From contig CM048845.1 in the NCBI GenBank assembly GCA_026545225.1, forward strand, positions 64,297,033-64,361,032: a stretch of 64,000 nucleotides of DNA. The letters are read 5' to 3'. The DNA is from Cornus controversa (taxonomy: Eukaryota; Streptophyta; Magnoliopsida; Cornales; Cornaceae). The notes under the pieces are model-generated. The model searched no databases. It saw only the letters and a list, made by a program, of their open reading frames with translations, and had not been told where the DNA came from. Made by a program: the position numbers and the translations under genes. Positions 12,600-25,609 of this stretch are shown here, one piece after another. Numbering within the stretch: the stretch's first letter is position 1; each line of letters begins with the position of its first letter.

Positions 12600-13150
12600 A
12601 AAGACACATCTCATTATCCGTCCTTCTTCATACCATCATAGTATGTCACCTGAATATATTACGACAAATCGCCAACCTCCTGTCCAGTGTGAGGGTTTAC
12701 CGATGTGGAGTCAATTTCATATCTAGCCCAAGCTATCCATAGGCTGTTTCATACCATCATGGTATGTCACCTGAACATGTTACGACAAACCGTCAACCTT
12801 TTGTCCAGTGTGAGAGTTTATTGATATGGAGTCAATCTCATATCTAGCCCAAGTTATCCTCATGAATTATGAAACGCTCCCACAAGAATTTTAATAATTA
12901 TGTTTGGATTTACTGATATGGTGTCAATTCCACATTTAGCCCAAACAATCTCATGGAGTATAATACCACTCCCTAGGCAAAACTAAATAATTATGTTTAG
13001 ATTTATCGATGTGGTGTCAATCCCACATCTAACCTAAATAATCTCACGGAGTGTAATACCACTCCCCAGGCAAATATGAATAATTATGTTTGGATTTATC
13101 AATGTGGTATCAATCTCACATCTAGTTTAAACAAATTTATGAGTGCAATA
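12600..13150. repeat. Tandem repeats in the 3' non-coding part of the Copia element
   Basis: A block with CATACCATCATRGTATGTCACCTGAA and GTCCAGTGTGAG occurs twice, about 120 bp apart. It is followed by three or four copies of an 80-100-bp unit containing TTATGTTTGGATTT, TGGTGTCAAT, and CTCATGGAGT or CTCACGGAGT. They lie between the RNase H region and the polypurine tract. Confidence 0.75.
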
Positions 13151-16100
13151 TCACTCTTAGACAAACATAATGACAGACACATAAATCATATATATCATAA
13201 TAATAATAATGATACATCATAACTTCATTTTGCATACAAATAACTGTCACCACAAGGTGTAAATAAACTGAAAAAAATTACTGTCACCATAAGGCGTAAA
13301 TAAGTTGAAAGCTAATAAATATAACATGATATAAAAGAAATATCATACATCATAACACAATGACTCTCGAACACCTATTCAGATCACGTGCTCTTTAAAT
13401 ACTTTCGAACGAAAACCTTTAATGAGAGAATCTATAATCATATTTTCTACTCTATATTGGGAACCTCAATAACATATTCCTTAACCTTTTCGTACAAGGA
13501 CATGTACTTTATGTCTATGTGCTTATTACACTTGGTCAACTTTTTATTTTAACATACCTTGTTAATACTTCATTGTCACAAAAAACCACCAAAGGCTTGT
13601 GGATATAGTCTTTCCAACCAAAAGACATGTTTGATTACTTCATAATAACATATTAACTATGTATATATAGTGGAATCTGTGATAATAGACTACTTAGAGC
13701 CTTTCCATAAACCGCTCCATGAGCTAACATAAAAATAAATTAAGAAGTAGACTTCCTACTACTTGAGCAACCTGCATAGTCAGCATCAGAATAACCCTTT
13801 ATCTCTAAACAGTTTGATTTCATATAGACCAACATGAACTCTTTGTTTTTATGGAGATACCTCAAAAAAAATTTCACTACCTTCCAATAAACAATGCGTA
13901 GATTTTGCTAAAATCAACTTCACTTCTCACAAAATCATTATTGGGACACTTTATTCTTACAATATATTCCCTTTAACACCTAGAACCTCACTCGATGCAC
14001 AATTTTTCATCTCAAAAGTTTTTAATATTTTATCAATACATGCCTTTTGAGAAAGTTCAATTTTTCCTGTAGTGCATGTATCACATGGATGTCATTACTA
14101 ACTAACAAAATATCATCAACATTTAGGACAAGGATAACAAATTAATTCCCACTAAACTTGAGGTATATGCATTAGACCACGACAATCTTTAGGTTGAGAT
14201 GTGTAAATCACTTCCTTAATGTTTCCATTGAGGAACATTATTTAGATATCTATCTAATGCAACTCAAGATCATAATGTGTGACAATGACAAAATGACTCT
14301 CAAAGAGTCATTTGATCAAACTAGAGATATTTTTTTAGAAAAATCAACACCTCTTATATCTATCATACACCTCCAAGTCCTATAAAATCTCCTAAGCTAA
14401 ACGGGCTTAGGAATTGGATTAAAAAATAAAAGAAGAGGTTGTGAAGGAATAACTAAATGAGTGGGAATAAGAGCTCTGATTGATACCACTAAAGAAAGTG
14501 AAATGAAATATGAAGTAAATGGAATGGGCACTAAAGATTGCTCCTCTGCTAAATAAAAACTACAAAGCTCTAGACTCCCACTGAATTCACACATCCTTAA
14601 TAAATTTTATAATGACATGTTTCAACAATCTTCATAAGTTTAGAGGGATAATAAAAATCATGAAAAAAAAACTCTCAAGATACCCAATGAAATAGCAAGT
14701 GATAGTGTAAGAATAAAGCTTCTTGATATTTAGATTGTATAACCTTACCTTTATAAGACATCTCTACATATGTCTAAGACTAGGTGTACGACCCGTCCAT
14801 AGCTCGAATGGTGTTTCAGGAACTGCTTTATATGGTACTCTATTAAGAATATAAATAGTTGTTTTAAGAGCTTCTCTCCCAAAAACTCTCAGGTAGTGAA
14901 GAACGACTCAAAATGTTGCGAACAACAACCACCTAAAAGGTATAGTTTCTTATTCTGTAACTTCATTATGCTCAAGAGAACTAGGAGTGGTGTACTATGA
15001 CATAATGCCCTGTTCCATGAGGTATGTATTGAAAATACCATGATTCACACCATCCTTATCCATTCTCCCATAATACTCACTACCTCAATCTGGTCTTAAA
15101 ACCTTAAATATTTCTACCCAATTATTTTTCAACTCTAACCTGATAAACTTTAAACACATCAAGTGCTTCAAACTGTTGATGGATTAAGGGCATATAAGCA
15201 TACCTTAAAAAACCATCAATGAAGGTACTGAAATACTTTTGACCACCACGACCAGTAATAGGGTGACCACAAATGTCGATATAAACCAAAAGACCATAAG
15301 ACTGACCAGCCTCAAAATTATGTTTCTTCTACATCTTTCCCTTGACACAATCAATGCATAAATCATAATCTAAAAAATTTAATAATCCATTAATCCCATC
15401 ATTAATGAAGCGTTCATGTCTCTTTCAAGAGACATGCCCCAATATCATGTCATAGCATAAATGAATCCCCTCTAACAAAAGCATGATTTTATCCAAAAGG
15501 TATAGAGTATATAGAAAAATAAGAGGCATGTATGATCACACCTGAATCAATCCTCATCTATGTTTAGGCATGTTTATAGAATATAGCTCAAATATTACCA
15601 TGACAATTTCACACTTAATTTATTTATTTTAACCAAGCCTTGTAACCATAACAAATTTCTTTTGATGTCCTTTCATTTTGTAGAACCAAAATTCATATTT
15701 TCTATGATCATGCATTTTCCTTTATTGTTCTGTTTTTAACTTTTTTGTCTGCCTAATTTCCTTTTTTGCTGCTTATTTTCTTTTAGAAAATATTCTTACT
15801 GCTATCATTTACGACAAGATGAGCTGACTCAATTTTAATGCCCTTGAATTGTTCTTCCTCAATCACACAAAGTGCTAATATTTGGTTAATATCTTATTTT
15901 TGTCACATGTGAATTATAATTCATCCTGAAATTTTTAAAAAACTTAAGCAGAGAATACATCACCATGTGAATTAATAACTCATCATCAAATGCGATTCTC
16001 TGCTCCCTCATATTATTAACTAGCTTACACATCTTATAGATGTGCTCCCTCACTGAACTATTGTCATCATATCTAGATATGGCTGACATAAGTTGTGTGA

Positions 16101-17238
16101 GTCAATAATAATAAATTTATTTTTTAGAGGCCCGTGAACTGCTTCTTGATTATATAAAAAACTCTTTGGCAGTATCAAATAAAAGAATACCACCCGGAAT
16201 AGTTTTGCTAATATATAGAAACATAAATTAACCTAATGGCTATGGTATTTCTTTTAGTGTACTTAAAATGCAACAATTCTACCTCAGAAGACTCTACAAT
16301 GGGCATAGGGAGTTTCTCCTTAATAAAACACAGACTCATAGTCTAAGAAACCCAACACAAACTCAATACTCATTTTTTAAGCAATATAATTTGAACCATC
16401 TAGTGGTTTAATCTCTATAAACTATCTCTGAATTGCGGAAGAATCTTTAACCTTAATACATGTTATATTAAATAACACCACATAAACAATATATAAAATA
16501 ATATGTTACAACTTTAGGGATTATCACTTTAATTTGTACTTAGAGTTTTAAGCTGAATTTGTTATGATGTTTTACTATGTGCAAAACCTTCCACCCTGAG
16601 GGAACAAGTAAGATGTCATCTAAAAATCACATTTGGACAGAATTTTAAATACATTTACCTCCCAAATATGCAATTAAATTGCACATAAACCTAGTTGATT
16701 ATGCTTGAATTATATAGATATACATTGGTGAATTTATTAAACATGCTGAAAAAATAATTATTTCACAAAGTAATTAAATCAAGTCTCAACATGTAAATAT
16801 AAATTCACCACCATTGTACTGGCCTCCTATTGAAATGCAATCCCAAACAGTCCCACTGGAACTTCGACAACAAATATGGTGGCAAGCATATGCCACAGGT
16901 TTATCGGTTTTAAAAAAAGGGACAAACTTCACACTGTTACTAATATTTACCCATGTTTGGAGTAAAAAATACTATGAAAATAACATGCATGTTGTGCAAC
17001 TCACAACCTGATGAAACTTGGTTTGCAAAGAAACCAAAAACTCATATACATATACATTCTTTAATTGTACAAGTCTCACCAATAACCGCCACTTGGCAAT
17101 CAAACAAGTTTGGCCCAAATCAATTGTAAAACTAGTTCCCTGATCCACCACTTGTAAACAAAATGCAGTAGTCTGTCCATTTGAATTTTGAAAACCAATG
17201 ACCAATATATAGAAAACAAACATCATGTGTGAAGCAAC

Positions 17239-17264
17239 TTATATATATATATATATATATATAT
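17239..17264. repeat. (TA)n microsatellite inside the Copia element
   Basis: Alternating TA, about 26 bp. Confidence 0.9.
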
Positions 17265-17963
17265 AATACTTTCAGTACATATCTCAAAGGAACAACAAAC
17301 TTTACATGAAATAAATTATAAAAGGCAATCAGTTCAACACAGTGGAAATAATGAAAAAAAAAACACTTCATCTGTTTTTGATTCGGTTCCAAAATGTCTT
17401 TCATTCAAAAAAGATCACTGATTATACGAAATCAAAATGGACAAACAGTGCAAAAATCTCTTACACAAAAAATAATTCTTTCATCTTGATTTCTACAATA
17501 AAATCCTAGTCTCGCTCTAATACCAATTGTTGGATTTAAATTAATAATCTAACATGTAGAAATCAAGAATACAATAATTAATTAAAGAGGCTAATTGGGC
17601 AATTGTACCTGATTGATGATATAACTTTAGAGTACCTTTATGTTTCCTGTAAGAGATCCTTAGAGAGCTCTACTCCCCTTTTTGAGAGTTGTATTTCTAT
17701 TGGGACGACTTCTCTACAGATAAACATACCTAAGTCTTCCTTCCTATCATGAAAACTTAGATATCAATGGTTAGGATTAAATCTCACCAAAAAAAGTTGG
17801 AAACCGCAATCCAACGGTGTAAATATTATACTGTTAATTAGACCACAACTGGCAAGTATAACCCCAACCCATCAAGTAACGATAATCACATTGCAGACCA
17901 ATTTTAGAAAACAAAATACATAGGACCACAAAATAATTTTTATTTATATTAAAAATTCCAACA

Positions 17964-18385
17964 CTAAAGTCATAATTTTCTCCATAAATTTAAAGATATT
18001 GTCAGGATGATAATCTTTTATATATGTTAAAAGGTACTGAAACATCTGGACAACCAACTCTTCACATTCCAAATCTAGCATTGTCAAACATGACTTGATA
18101 TTTTCAAATGTATCAAGAATTTTGACCCACCTATTATAGGAAAGATTAAATCTATCAGATAGATTTTCAAAGGATGACACAATCACCTGTAATACTTTCT
18201 TCATCTCATCGTCATTATAGGGAAGACATGGTGCTATAATCCTTGTTATCTCACTAAGGCATGAAGTAAATGCAATTTTAACATCACATTTTGAACGCTT
18301 TAAAAATCCTTTATTATTACAGAAAGTGCAGCTTGTATTGAAACGTATGGGTCTTGTTATACCTTTGAAAGAAAGTGATCAACTT
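17964..18385 (-). pseudogene. PDS5-like segment 2 (between Copia and hAT insertions)
   Basis: The minus strand gives a 420-bp stretch whose best part reads PYNDDEMKKVLQVIVSSFENL, then KILDTFENIKSCLTMLDLECEEL, then MFQYLLTYIKDYHP and MEKIMTLVLE. Plant PDS5 proteins have the same order (PYDDDQMKEVFQLIVSSFE, MLDLECD, MFQHFL, HPENVF, METIMTLVLEE). Upstream of this, AALSV and a cysteine/lysine-rich piece match the preceding PDS5 region, with the frame disturbed. There is no intron within the matched stretch, although plant PDS5 genes are cut into many short exons. That suggests capture through RNA. Confidence 0.85.
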
Positions 18386-18744
18386 TAGGGATGGCAATAG
18401 GGGCGGATGTGGGTGCACCCGCCCTCATTTAATTTTCCTAAACCCAAACCCACCCAAAACTGATTACAATTTCTCCCGCCCACCCTGTCCCCGCCCTATT
18501 TAATTTTCTCCCACCCCTCCCCCACCTATACCTCCCCGTTTAACTCCCACTCAACTCTTTCATAAATTTTTTTTTTTAAAAAGCAAGTGTTAAATCATCA
18601 ATCAATTAACAAGAAAAAGTGGGGAAAATATAAAAATAAAATCAAGATTATTCAGTTTTAAATTTTCTACCACTCAGTAATTGAAAAAGTTCACACATTT
18701 GCTGTTAATGTAATTAATTGGCATCACTAGGTGATTTTTTTTTT

Positions 18745-21057
18745 TGTAAAGATCGGAATTTTTTTATTTTTTCAAAAAAGGATTATAAATCAATTTTCAT
18801 ATGTTTTAAACATAAATTACATATGCGGGAAATACTTTTGGGGTTCAGGGAAGTTTCCGAGCTATTTGGCTCAATTTGAGATTTTTGGGTTGGCGGGGCT
18901 TGAGACACGAGTTGAGTGGGCCCGGAGAAACTGAAAAAAAAATTAAAAAATTTATTTTTGGTTTTGGGCTAGTTAAGGCATTAGAAGAGATGTAGAATGA
19001 ATTTTAGACTCGTAGCCGCTTCTGGAATAGAAAATGAAGGTCGAAAAGGTACATTAAGTAACCTAGGGACATTTTGGTCATTGTGCACTCTAGTTATTAT
19101 AAATATCAAGGAGTTGGGATTTTTTCATTTCTCACAGACCATAAGGGCCAACTACTCTCGTCTCCCTTTCTCTTCATCTCTTCTTCCTTCTTTCTTCATT
19201 TCAAAGCCCTAAAGGTGGGATTTGAAAGGTGTCAGTCAAGAACGGATTGTTCTGCACGGTGAGGGTAATGTTTTGACTCGAACAAAGTATGATTTTGGTG
19301 AATTTAAAGCTTGAGGATTTTTAGGATTTTGCTAGAAAATTTTGTAAACTTGAGGTAGAAGTGTTCTCTCATTCCTAACTTTGATTCCTTAGATTTCTTT
19401 GTGGTTTATGGTTATATTAGCATGTTTAAGAGAAGTAAAAAGTGAGTCTTTGAGTTCTCTTCTTGTATATGCATACTAGATGTGTTCGTATAAAATATAT
19501 GATATATGTGATGTATATTGGTGTTATACATACTAAATTTGAGTTTTGTGTGGTCTTCATATGAAATATATGATGCATGTGATGTATGTGGGTGTTATAC
19601 ATGATAAATGATAGTTTTGGCATGTTAATATTTGCCTAAGTGTGTGTTACACTTGTTGTTTGAACATACATGTTGTATATATTGGCATGAGAGTGCATAA
19701 AGTTTGTTAGGATCACCTATTGACCATGAACATGGTGTGTGGGCCTGTAGGGCACCATAAAAGTGATGATGTGCATATTTTAGCATAGATATAATTAGCT
19801 TATGATGCACGTGGAATGGAATAGATTAATTCTTGATAAGGTTGAATCGATATGTTGTAATTGTACATGTGGTACAGTGGAATTGTGTCCTCAATTGACA
19901 GATTTCAATTGGCTGTGACTCACTTTTGTTTCCACTAATTAACAGATTTTATTTGGTGTTAACTCATATTTGATTTTTTCCAATTGACAGATTTCAATTG
20001 GTGACAAATCGTTTTGGTGTATGAAATTGACAACTTCATCTTGATATACTCCCAAAAATTAGTAGAGTTTAAACATTTGACTTGGTGGTTCAATTTATGT
20101 TGAAGAGTTTAATTTGAGATTGTTGTGGTGAATGTTGTATTACATATGGTGGTTTAAGCATTGTTGAATGTTGAAACTTGTTTATTTATATTATCAATAA
20201 CATGAGCATTGTGAGTATGTCATGTAGTTGATAGGGATGCCATGATTGCATTTTATATACGTCGCGTCGAGTCGGTGCTTAAGTTGGTTTGTGCATTTCT
20301 ACTGAGTCCGTGATCGCTCACCCCTTTCCCCAAACCACTTTTACAGATAAGACACCAGCTATGGATGAGGCTTAGATATAGTAAGGTTGGAGCACTCAGT
20401 GACATTTTAGTCTATGTATAATTATGCTTGTATGTGTCATGTTTGACGCTTAGAAAGGAAGTGCAATGGGACATGAAAATGTGTATGTTATGGATGGATA
20501 ACTAGTACTTTTGGTTTTCATGTATCTATGTCAGATGAGAGTCTGTTTTTAGTGATGTACTTATGATGTTGATGTCGTATACACATGCCATGTATGATAT
20601 TAGAGGTGTATGTAATTATTGAAAATGTATGTATGTTAAAAGATAAGTCTTGGCCATGATATCGATCAAGAAAGAAATTAAAAATTTATGTTAAAAAGAA
20701 TTATGATTGACTGTAATCCTAATTATGATAGATCGTATTATTACGATCAATCGTAGTATAAAATATGATAGATCGTGATTTTTTTTTAGGTTTTAGAGCC
20801 AAAAATTGAATAATTTGGTCCCCAAACTGGTGGGTTACGATACTTCGTGCGATACATTAGCGATCAATTGTTAATTGTTAATACGATTGATTGTTATGCC
20901 ATTTACGATTGATCGTAGTTATTATTCACAGCAGAATCAGAATTTTGCCCAAACTTCAAACAGACATAACTCATTCGTTTTAAACTATAATCAAGTGTGG
21001 TTTTTTTTTTATTTTTTAAATTGAGTATTTTTAAATCATATATCCAATGGAATAAGT
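18745..21057 (+). mobile_element. Tekay/Del-like Ty3/gypsy LTR (left part, solo or partial element)
   Basis: It starts TGTAAAGATCGGAATTTTT, a start seen in plant Tekay LTRs. A TATA box (TTATAAATAT, about 19096) is followed by a pyrimidine-rich leader (CTCGTCTCCCTTTCTC). Further on is a GAGTCCGTGATCGCTCACCCC segment characteristic of this group (near 20305). The sequence is cut at 21057 by the fold-back Athila element and may resume at 35456. The far end was not fixed, and no gag or pol was found. Confidence 0.6.
20690..20930. repeat. Clustered short inverted motif GATYGATCGTA in the LTR
   Basis: At least eight near-copies of ATGATAGATCGT or its complement ACGATCAATCGT occur in 240 bp, several as head-to-head pairs. 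They could be protein-binding palindromes within LTR sequence or drift of a short tandem repeat. Confidence 0.6.
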
Positions 21058-21827
21058 TGACGAGTGTAGATTAATGGATGTTTGTCGTTGCTTTTCTACA
21101 CTTCGTACAAAAAATAATAAAACCTGCAAAAACTTTACTAAAAACTGTATAGTAGTAAGCAGGGTCGAACCACTCTCAAGTGAGAATCAATAACAAGTCT
21201 AAACTTCAAAACCTAATTCTCTTGAGATGAAAAATGAATATTTAAAAAAATAAAATTCTGATTTTTTTATTTAATAATAAAAACTAATATTAAATGTCTT
21301 AGATCAAATGATGAAAAAAAAAATCTCAAGGAAAGAGAATTCACCACCATGGATCCATATAAATAAAGTTTTTTTTTATATTCTTATTTAGTTTTTCCTC
21401 CAATAACCAATACACTTCACCAATCCAATTAGAACTTGGAAAGATGAAGGAAAATATGGAATAAAAAAAATGACTTGATTATATATGAGAGAGACATTCT
21501 TTACTTAATCTGATGCACATTGGCTAGGTAAACAGAGGTAGGCATTGTTCGAATTACCATTATTTGGCAAACACGAAAAATCCTTCCTCTAATTTTAGAA
21601 AATAAAATCCAGAATAGAAGAGTAGAAGAATGCTCTTGGAAGAAAAAAGTAGACAAAAAAATAAAACAACTTACCTATACTTCAGCCATGGTGGCTTCAT
21701 CACTTCCTTGAGAAGGATGTTTACGCTTGCATATTAATAGAAAACAAATAAATAGAAATGAAACTACTGCTCATCATTGAATCAATAAAATAAATACAAT
21801 ATTTTTTTCTATAATTTCTCTACAATT
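21058..21827 (-). repeat. Left outer arm of inverted repeat (pairs with 22266-23033)
   Basis: The 770 bp are a near-perfect reverse complement of 22266-23033. Landmarks are TTCTCTTGAGATG, GGATCCAT and CATTGGCTAGGTAAAC on this strand, and their complements in the other arm. Confidence 0.95.
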
Positions 21828-22265
21828 TTGTTTGTGCATTTTTTTTCTTCCTTTTTAGATTAAGAAAACATAGTTTTTTTAGGTTGATAACTTTAGCATG
21901 TGAACTCTAGGATAGAATAACTTAGAAATCTCCCAAGGGTCACACTTTCTTCAATATAAGAAGAATTGTAGGAGAGATGGTATTCTGTGCAATCTACTTC
22001 ACAAGAGGTCTCAAGTTCAAAACTTTGCCAAATATTTTATACACGGCCACGTCTGCAGTCCAGAATTGAAATTAAAGATATGGAAATCAAATTTTAGATA
22101 TTCAAATTCAAAATTTTGTATTTTGAATTTTTTTTTTTTTTTTTGAATTTTGAATTTGGTATTTCAAATTTGTATTTTGAATTTTGTATTTTAAATTTTT
22201 CCCACCTAAACCATTCCCCTCTAACTCTATAAATAGGGGGTCTTAGGAGATGGTGAAGGGGTTAG

Positions 22266-23033
22266 AAATTGTAGAGAAATTATAGAAAAAAATATTGTAT
22301 TTATTTTATTGATTCAATGATGAGCAGTAGTTTCATTTCTATTTGTTTGTTTTCTATTAATATGCAAGCGTAAACATCCTTCTCAAGGGAGTGATGAAGC
22401 CACCATGGCTGAAGTATAGGTAAGTTGTTTTATTTTCTTATCTACTTTTTCCTCCCAAGAGCATTCTTCTACTCTTCTATTCTGGATTTTATTTTCTAAA
22501 ATTAGAGGAAGGATTTTTCGTGTTTGCCAAATAATGGTAATTCGAACAATGCCTACCTCTGTTTACCTAGCCAATGTGCATCAGATTAAGTAAAGAATGT
22601 CTCTCTCATATATAATCAAGTCATTTTTTTTATTTCATATTTTCCTTCATCTTTCCAAGTTTTAATTGGATTGGTGAAGTGTATTGGTTATTGGAGGAAA
22701 AACTAAATAAGAATATAAAAAAAACTTTATTTATATGGATCCATGGTGGTGAATTCTCTTTCCTTGAGATTTTTTTTTCATCATTTGATCTAAGACATTT
22801 AATATTAGTTTTTATTATTAAATAAAAAATCAAAATTTTATTTTTTTAAATATTCATTTTTCATCTCAAGAGAATTAGGTTTTGAAGTTTAGACTTGTTA
22901 TTGATTCTCACTTGAGAGTGGTTCGACCCTGCTTACTACTATACAATTTTTAGTAAAGTTTTTGCAGGTTTTATTATTTTTTGTACGAAGTGTAGAAAAG
23001 CAACGACAAACATCTATTAATCTACACTCGTCA
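22266..23033 (+). repeat. Left inner arm of inverted repeat, adjoining the primer-binding site
   Basis: It ends in CTACACTCGTCA two bases before the primer-site sequence, so this copy is in the orientation of an LTR 3' end. A TATA box, CTATAAATAG, lies just upstream at about 22228-22237. Confidence 0.95.
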
Positions 23034-23055
23034 AATGGCGCCGTTGCCGAATTAA
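23034..23055 (+). promoter_or_regulatory. tRNA-Asp-type primer-binding site
   Basis: TGGCGCCGTTGCCGA starts at 23036, two bases after the LTR-like CTCGTCA end. This is the primer site used by Athila-group elements. Confidence 0.85.
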
Positions 23056-23349
23056 GTTTGAGAATTCGAAGCCCAAATATTCAAGACTACAATTTTTTTT
23101 GGGAGCCCACCCTAACTTTCTTTCCCTCCCTTATATTTTTATTTATTATAGTTTTTGTTTCTTTTATTATTATTATTTTTTTCTTCTTGAAAAAAAAAAA
23201 AAAGAAAGAAAAAATATAATATTTTTATATATATATTTTTCCATGACAGGTTCTTATGATGCACTTATTCTATAGATGCCACCATCCGTTGCTCTTCCAA
23301 AGGAAATAATAGCGTCATCCAGGTAAGTACCTAATTCTTTTACATCAAA

Positions 23350-23467
23350 TTTTTTTTTTCCTTTTTAGATTAAGAAAACATAGTTTTTTTTTTAGGTTGA
23401 TAACTTTAGCATGTGAACTCTAGGATAGAATAACTTAGAAATCTCCCTAAGGTCACACTTTCTTCAA
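23350..23467 (+). repeat. Leader segment repeated at 21842-21954
   Basis: The block from CCTTTTTAGATTAAG through GATAACTTTAGCATG to TCACACTTTCTTCAA occurs here and, in the same orientation, between the two left arms of the element. Confidence 0.9.
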
Positions 23468-24218
23468 CTTTATTTTATTTTTTATTATTATTTTTTTTGT
23501 TATTCTTTTTATTTCAAAAAAAAAAAAAAAAGAAGAAAGACCACACACTCACTCATTTTTCTTTATTATTTTTATTGCTTATTTTGTTTGTGCATTTTTA
23601 AATTAGCATTTGCATAAGATACTTAAGGGCAAGCACCCCAACAAGATACGGTCGGGATTTCATCACCCGTTTCCATGGCCCACAAATCATAAAATTCGAG
23701 CATTTGTCAAAGCCCAAGCCTAATTTAATTTAAAATCAATTAGACATTGGCCATAGGGTGTACACAAAGCTTGTAGGACCCTCTTGGAAAGAGTTAACTC
23801 TTGGTAACTCCAGTGAGTACCTTTCAACTTTACAATGTTTAGGAAAATTTCTGTCTAAGGAGTGTGGACGTACCGTCATTAAGCAGGCCACGTGCCTCTC
23901 CACAGTTTCCTGGGAACTCTCCTCGTTGTGTTGTTGGTAGGCCTTAACTGGTAATCTTCTAGTTACTCTGAAAGAGAGTAGAAGCTGTCTAATTAGGAGA
24001 GAATTAATTTTGGAGACCATCCAATTAATTTTCTACAATATTAGATTTAAAAATTCATCACCCTTGAATTTAAGCTCAAGATAAAAGGCCAAATTTTTTG
24101 TGTGGTTTGTGTGTTCAATCCTGTGTCTAGCCCATCTTCTAGGATCTAATTAGTTAGGTTTTTCTTCCCTTAAAAAAAAAAACAAAATAAAAAATAAAAA
24201 TTAGTTGTGTATTAGTTT

Positions 24219-25337
24219 ATGCCCAAGTGGTTGCGGGTTAACAAACGGTTAGTTCGGTCTTCTAGTGATCCATCAATTCTTGATTTAGAGAAGACTCCTC
24301 TCACTCTCTCACTTTCTTCAACCACCACTCATAATCCAATGGCTGCACCTCGGACTTTAAATGACTACTTTGCACCCATCACAGCCAACCCACCTAATTG
24401 TATTGTTCTCCCAGAGAACAATGCGGCCCAATTTGAGATTAGGCCCGCTACAATCAATTTGTTACCCAAATTTCATGGGTTTGAAAGTGAGCAACCTTAT
24501 ATCCATTTAAGCAAATTTTTAACAATTTGCAACACTTTCAAAAATCAGAATTTGGATGCCGAGGGTATCAAATTGCGTCTTTTTCCTCTATCCCTAGAAG
24601 ATAAGGCTGCCTTATGGCTAAACTCCATTCTTCCAAATTCAATTGAATCATGGGATGCACTTGCAAAGAAGTTTATGAACAAATTTTATCCTATGCAAAA
24701 GACCGAGTCAATGAGAGATGCCATAAGCACTTTTAGAGGAAAAAATGAGGAACAATTCCACCACACTTGGGAGCGTTTTCATGATTTTCTTCTCAAATGC
24801 CCACACCATGGCTTTGATAAAGCACAATTAGTTCAATTTTTCTATAAGGGGCTTTTACCTATGAACCGAACCATGCTCGAGTCTATGCACCAAGGTAAGT
24901 TCAAGAACCAAATCCCTGATCAAGCCTATCAATTTTTAGAAGAACTAGCTGAGAATGCCCAAAATTGGAATTGGAATAATTGTGATGATGAATTTTCTAG
25001 GAATGACCAATCCCATAGATAATCTGGTATGTATGAGATCAAGCTTGAAAATGAACTCAAATCTGTGATGCAAAGTCTAGCCGATGGTGTGAAAAACTTG
25101 AGTCGAAAGTTCGATGCTTTTACACTCATGTCCACAAGTGCACAATGTAATATGTGTTCTAGTTCATCCCATCCCACTGAGGCGTGTCCGGTCTATTGTA
25201 CATCTGAACCTTCGGATACACAAGTGTGTGCTTTTAATACCTATAAAAGACCGACAGCTAATACCTTCAGCCAGACTTACCATCCTGATACTCGAAATCA
25301 TCCTAACTTTTCATACCGACAAAATTTTTCTGCATAA
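24219..25337 (+). other. gag region of the fold-back Athila element
   Basis: The sequence shows a Retrotrans_gag-type domain: YIHLSKFLTICNTFK, LRLFPLSLEDKAALWLNSI, FMNKFYPMQKTESMRDAI, HTWERFHDFLLKCPHHG. A zinc-knuckle-like cysteine cluster (CNMCSSSSHPTEACP) follows at about 25140-25190. This is the order and wording of Athila/Tat gag proteins, which form the virus-like particle. It is a fossil and is not expected to make a working protein. Confidence 0.9.
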
Positions 25338-25609
25338 TACTTAGGTGGTCAACCTAGTTCTCAAGGTAACTCCAATAGGCCACCACAACCTCAAGGACCT
25401 CTTATTCCTCAAGGTCAATTCCCATTGACCAATCAGTTCAGTCACAATAAAGATCTCGCATTTGATCCCATGAGCAATTATGTTGTTCCTGTCTCACAAA
25501 ACCAACATATTTCCAACTATGATGACACTCTGAAAATGCTTGCCCTTAATCTAGATCAAACTAATAAGCAATCCAATTAGAGATTTCAAAAGTTAGAGAG
25601 TAACTTTGA

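Larger units (their letters stand above)
11824..17963 (-). mobile_element. Ty1/Copia element, minus orientation, both LTRs
   Basis: LTRs are 11824-12296 (3') and 17528-17963 (5'), TG to CA and roughly 88% alike by eye. The flanks CTAGA and CTAAA fit a 5-bp duplication with one change. The Met-tRNA primer-site complement GCTCTAATACCA is at 17514-17525, and the Copia-type polypurine tract AAGTGGGAGATT (minus strand) is at about 12297-12310. From 5' to 3' on the minus strand I see a UBN2-like gag (15886-16089), integrase (about 14900-15370, with CIDCVKGK), the reverse transcriptase VDDILLV motif (about 14100-14190) and RNase H (KGYSDADYAGCSSS near 13760). Order INT-RT-RH is Copia. It is inactive, with many breaks. 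The LTR distance suggests an insertion some millions of years old. Confidence 0.9.
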
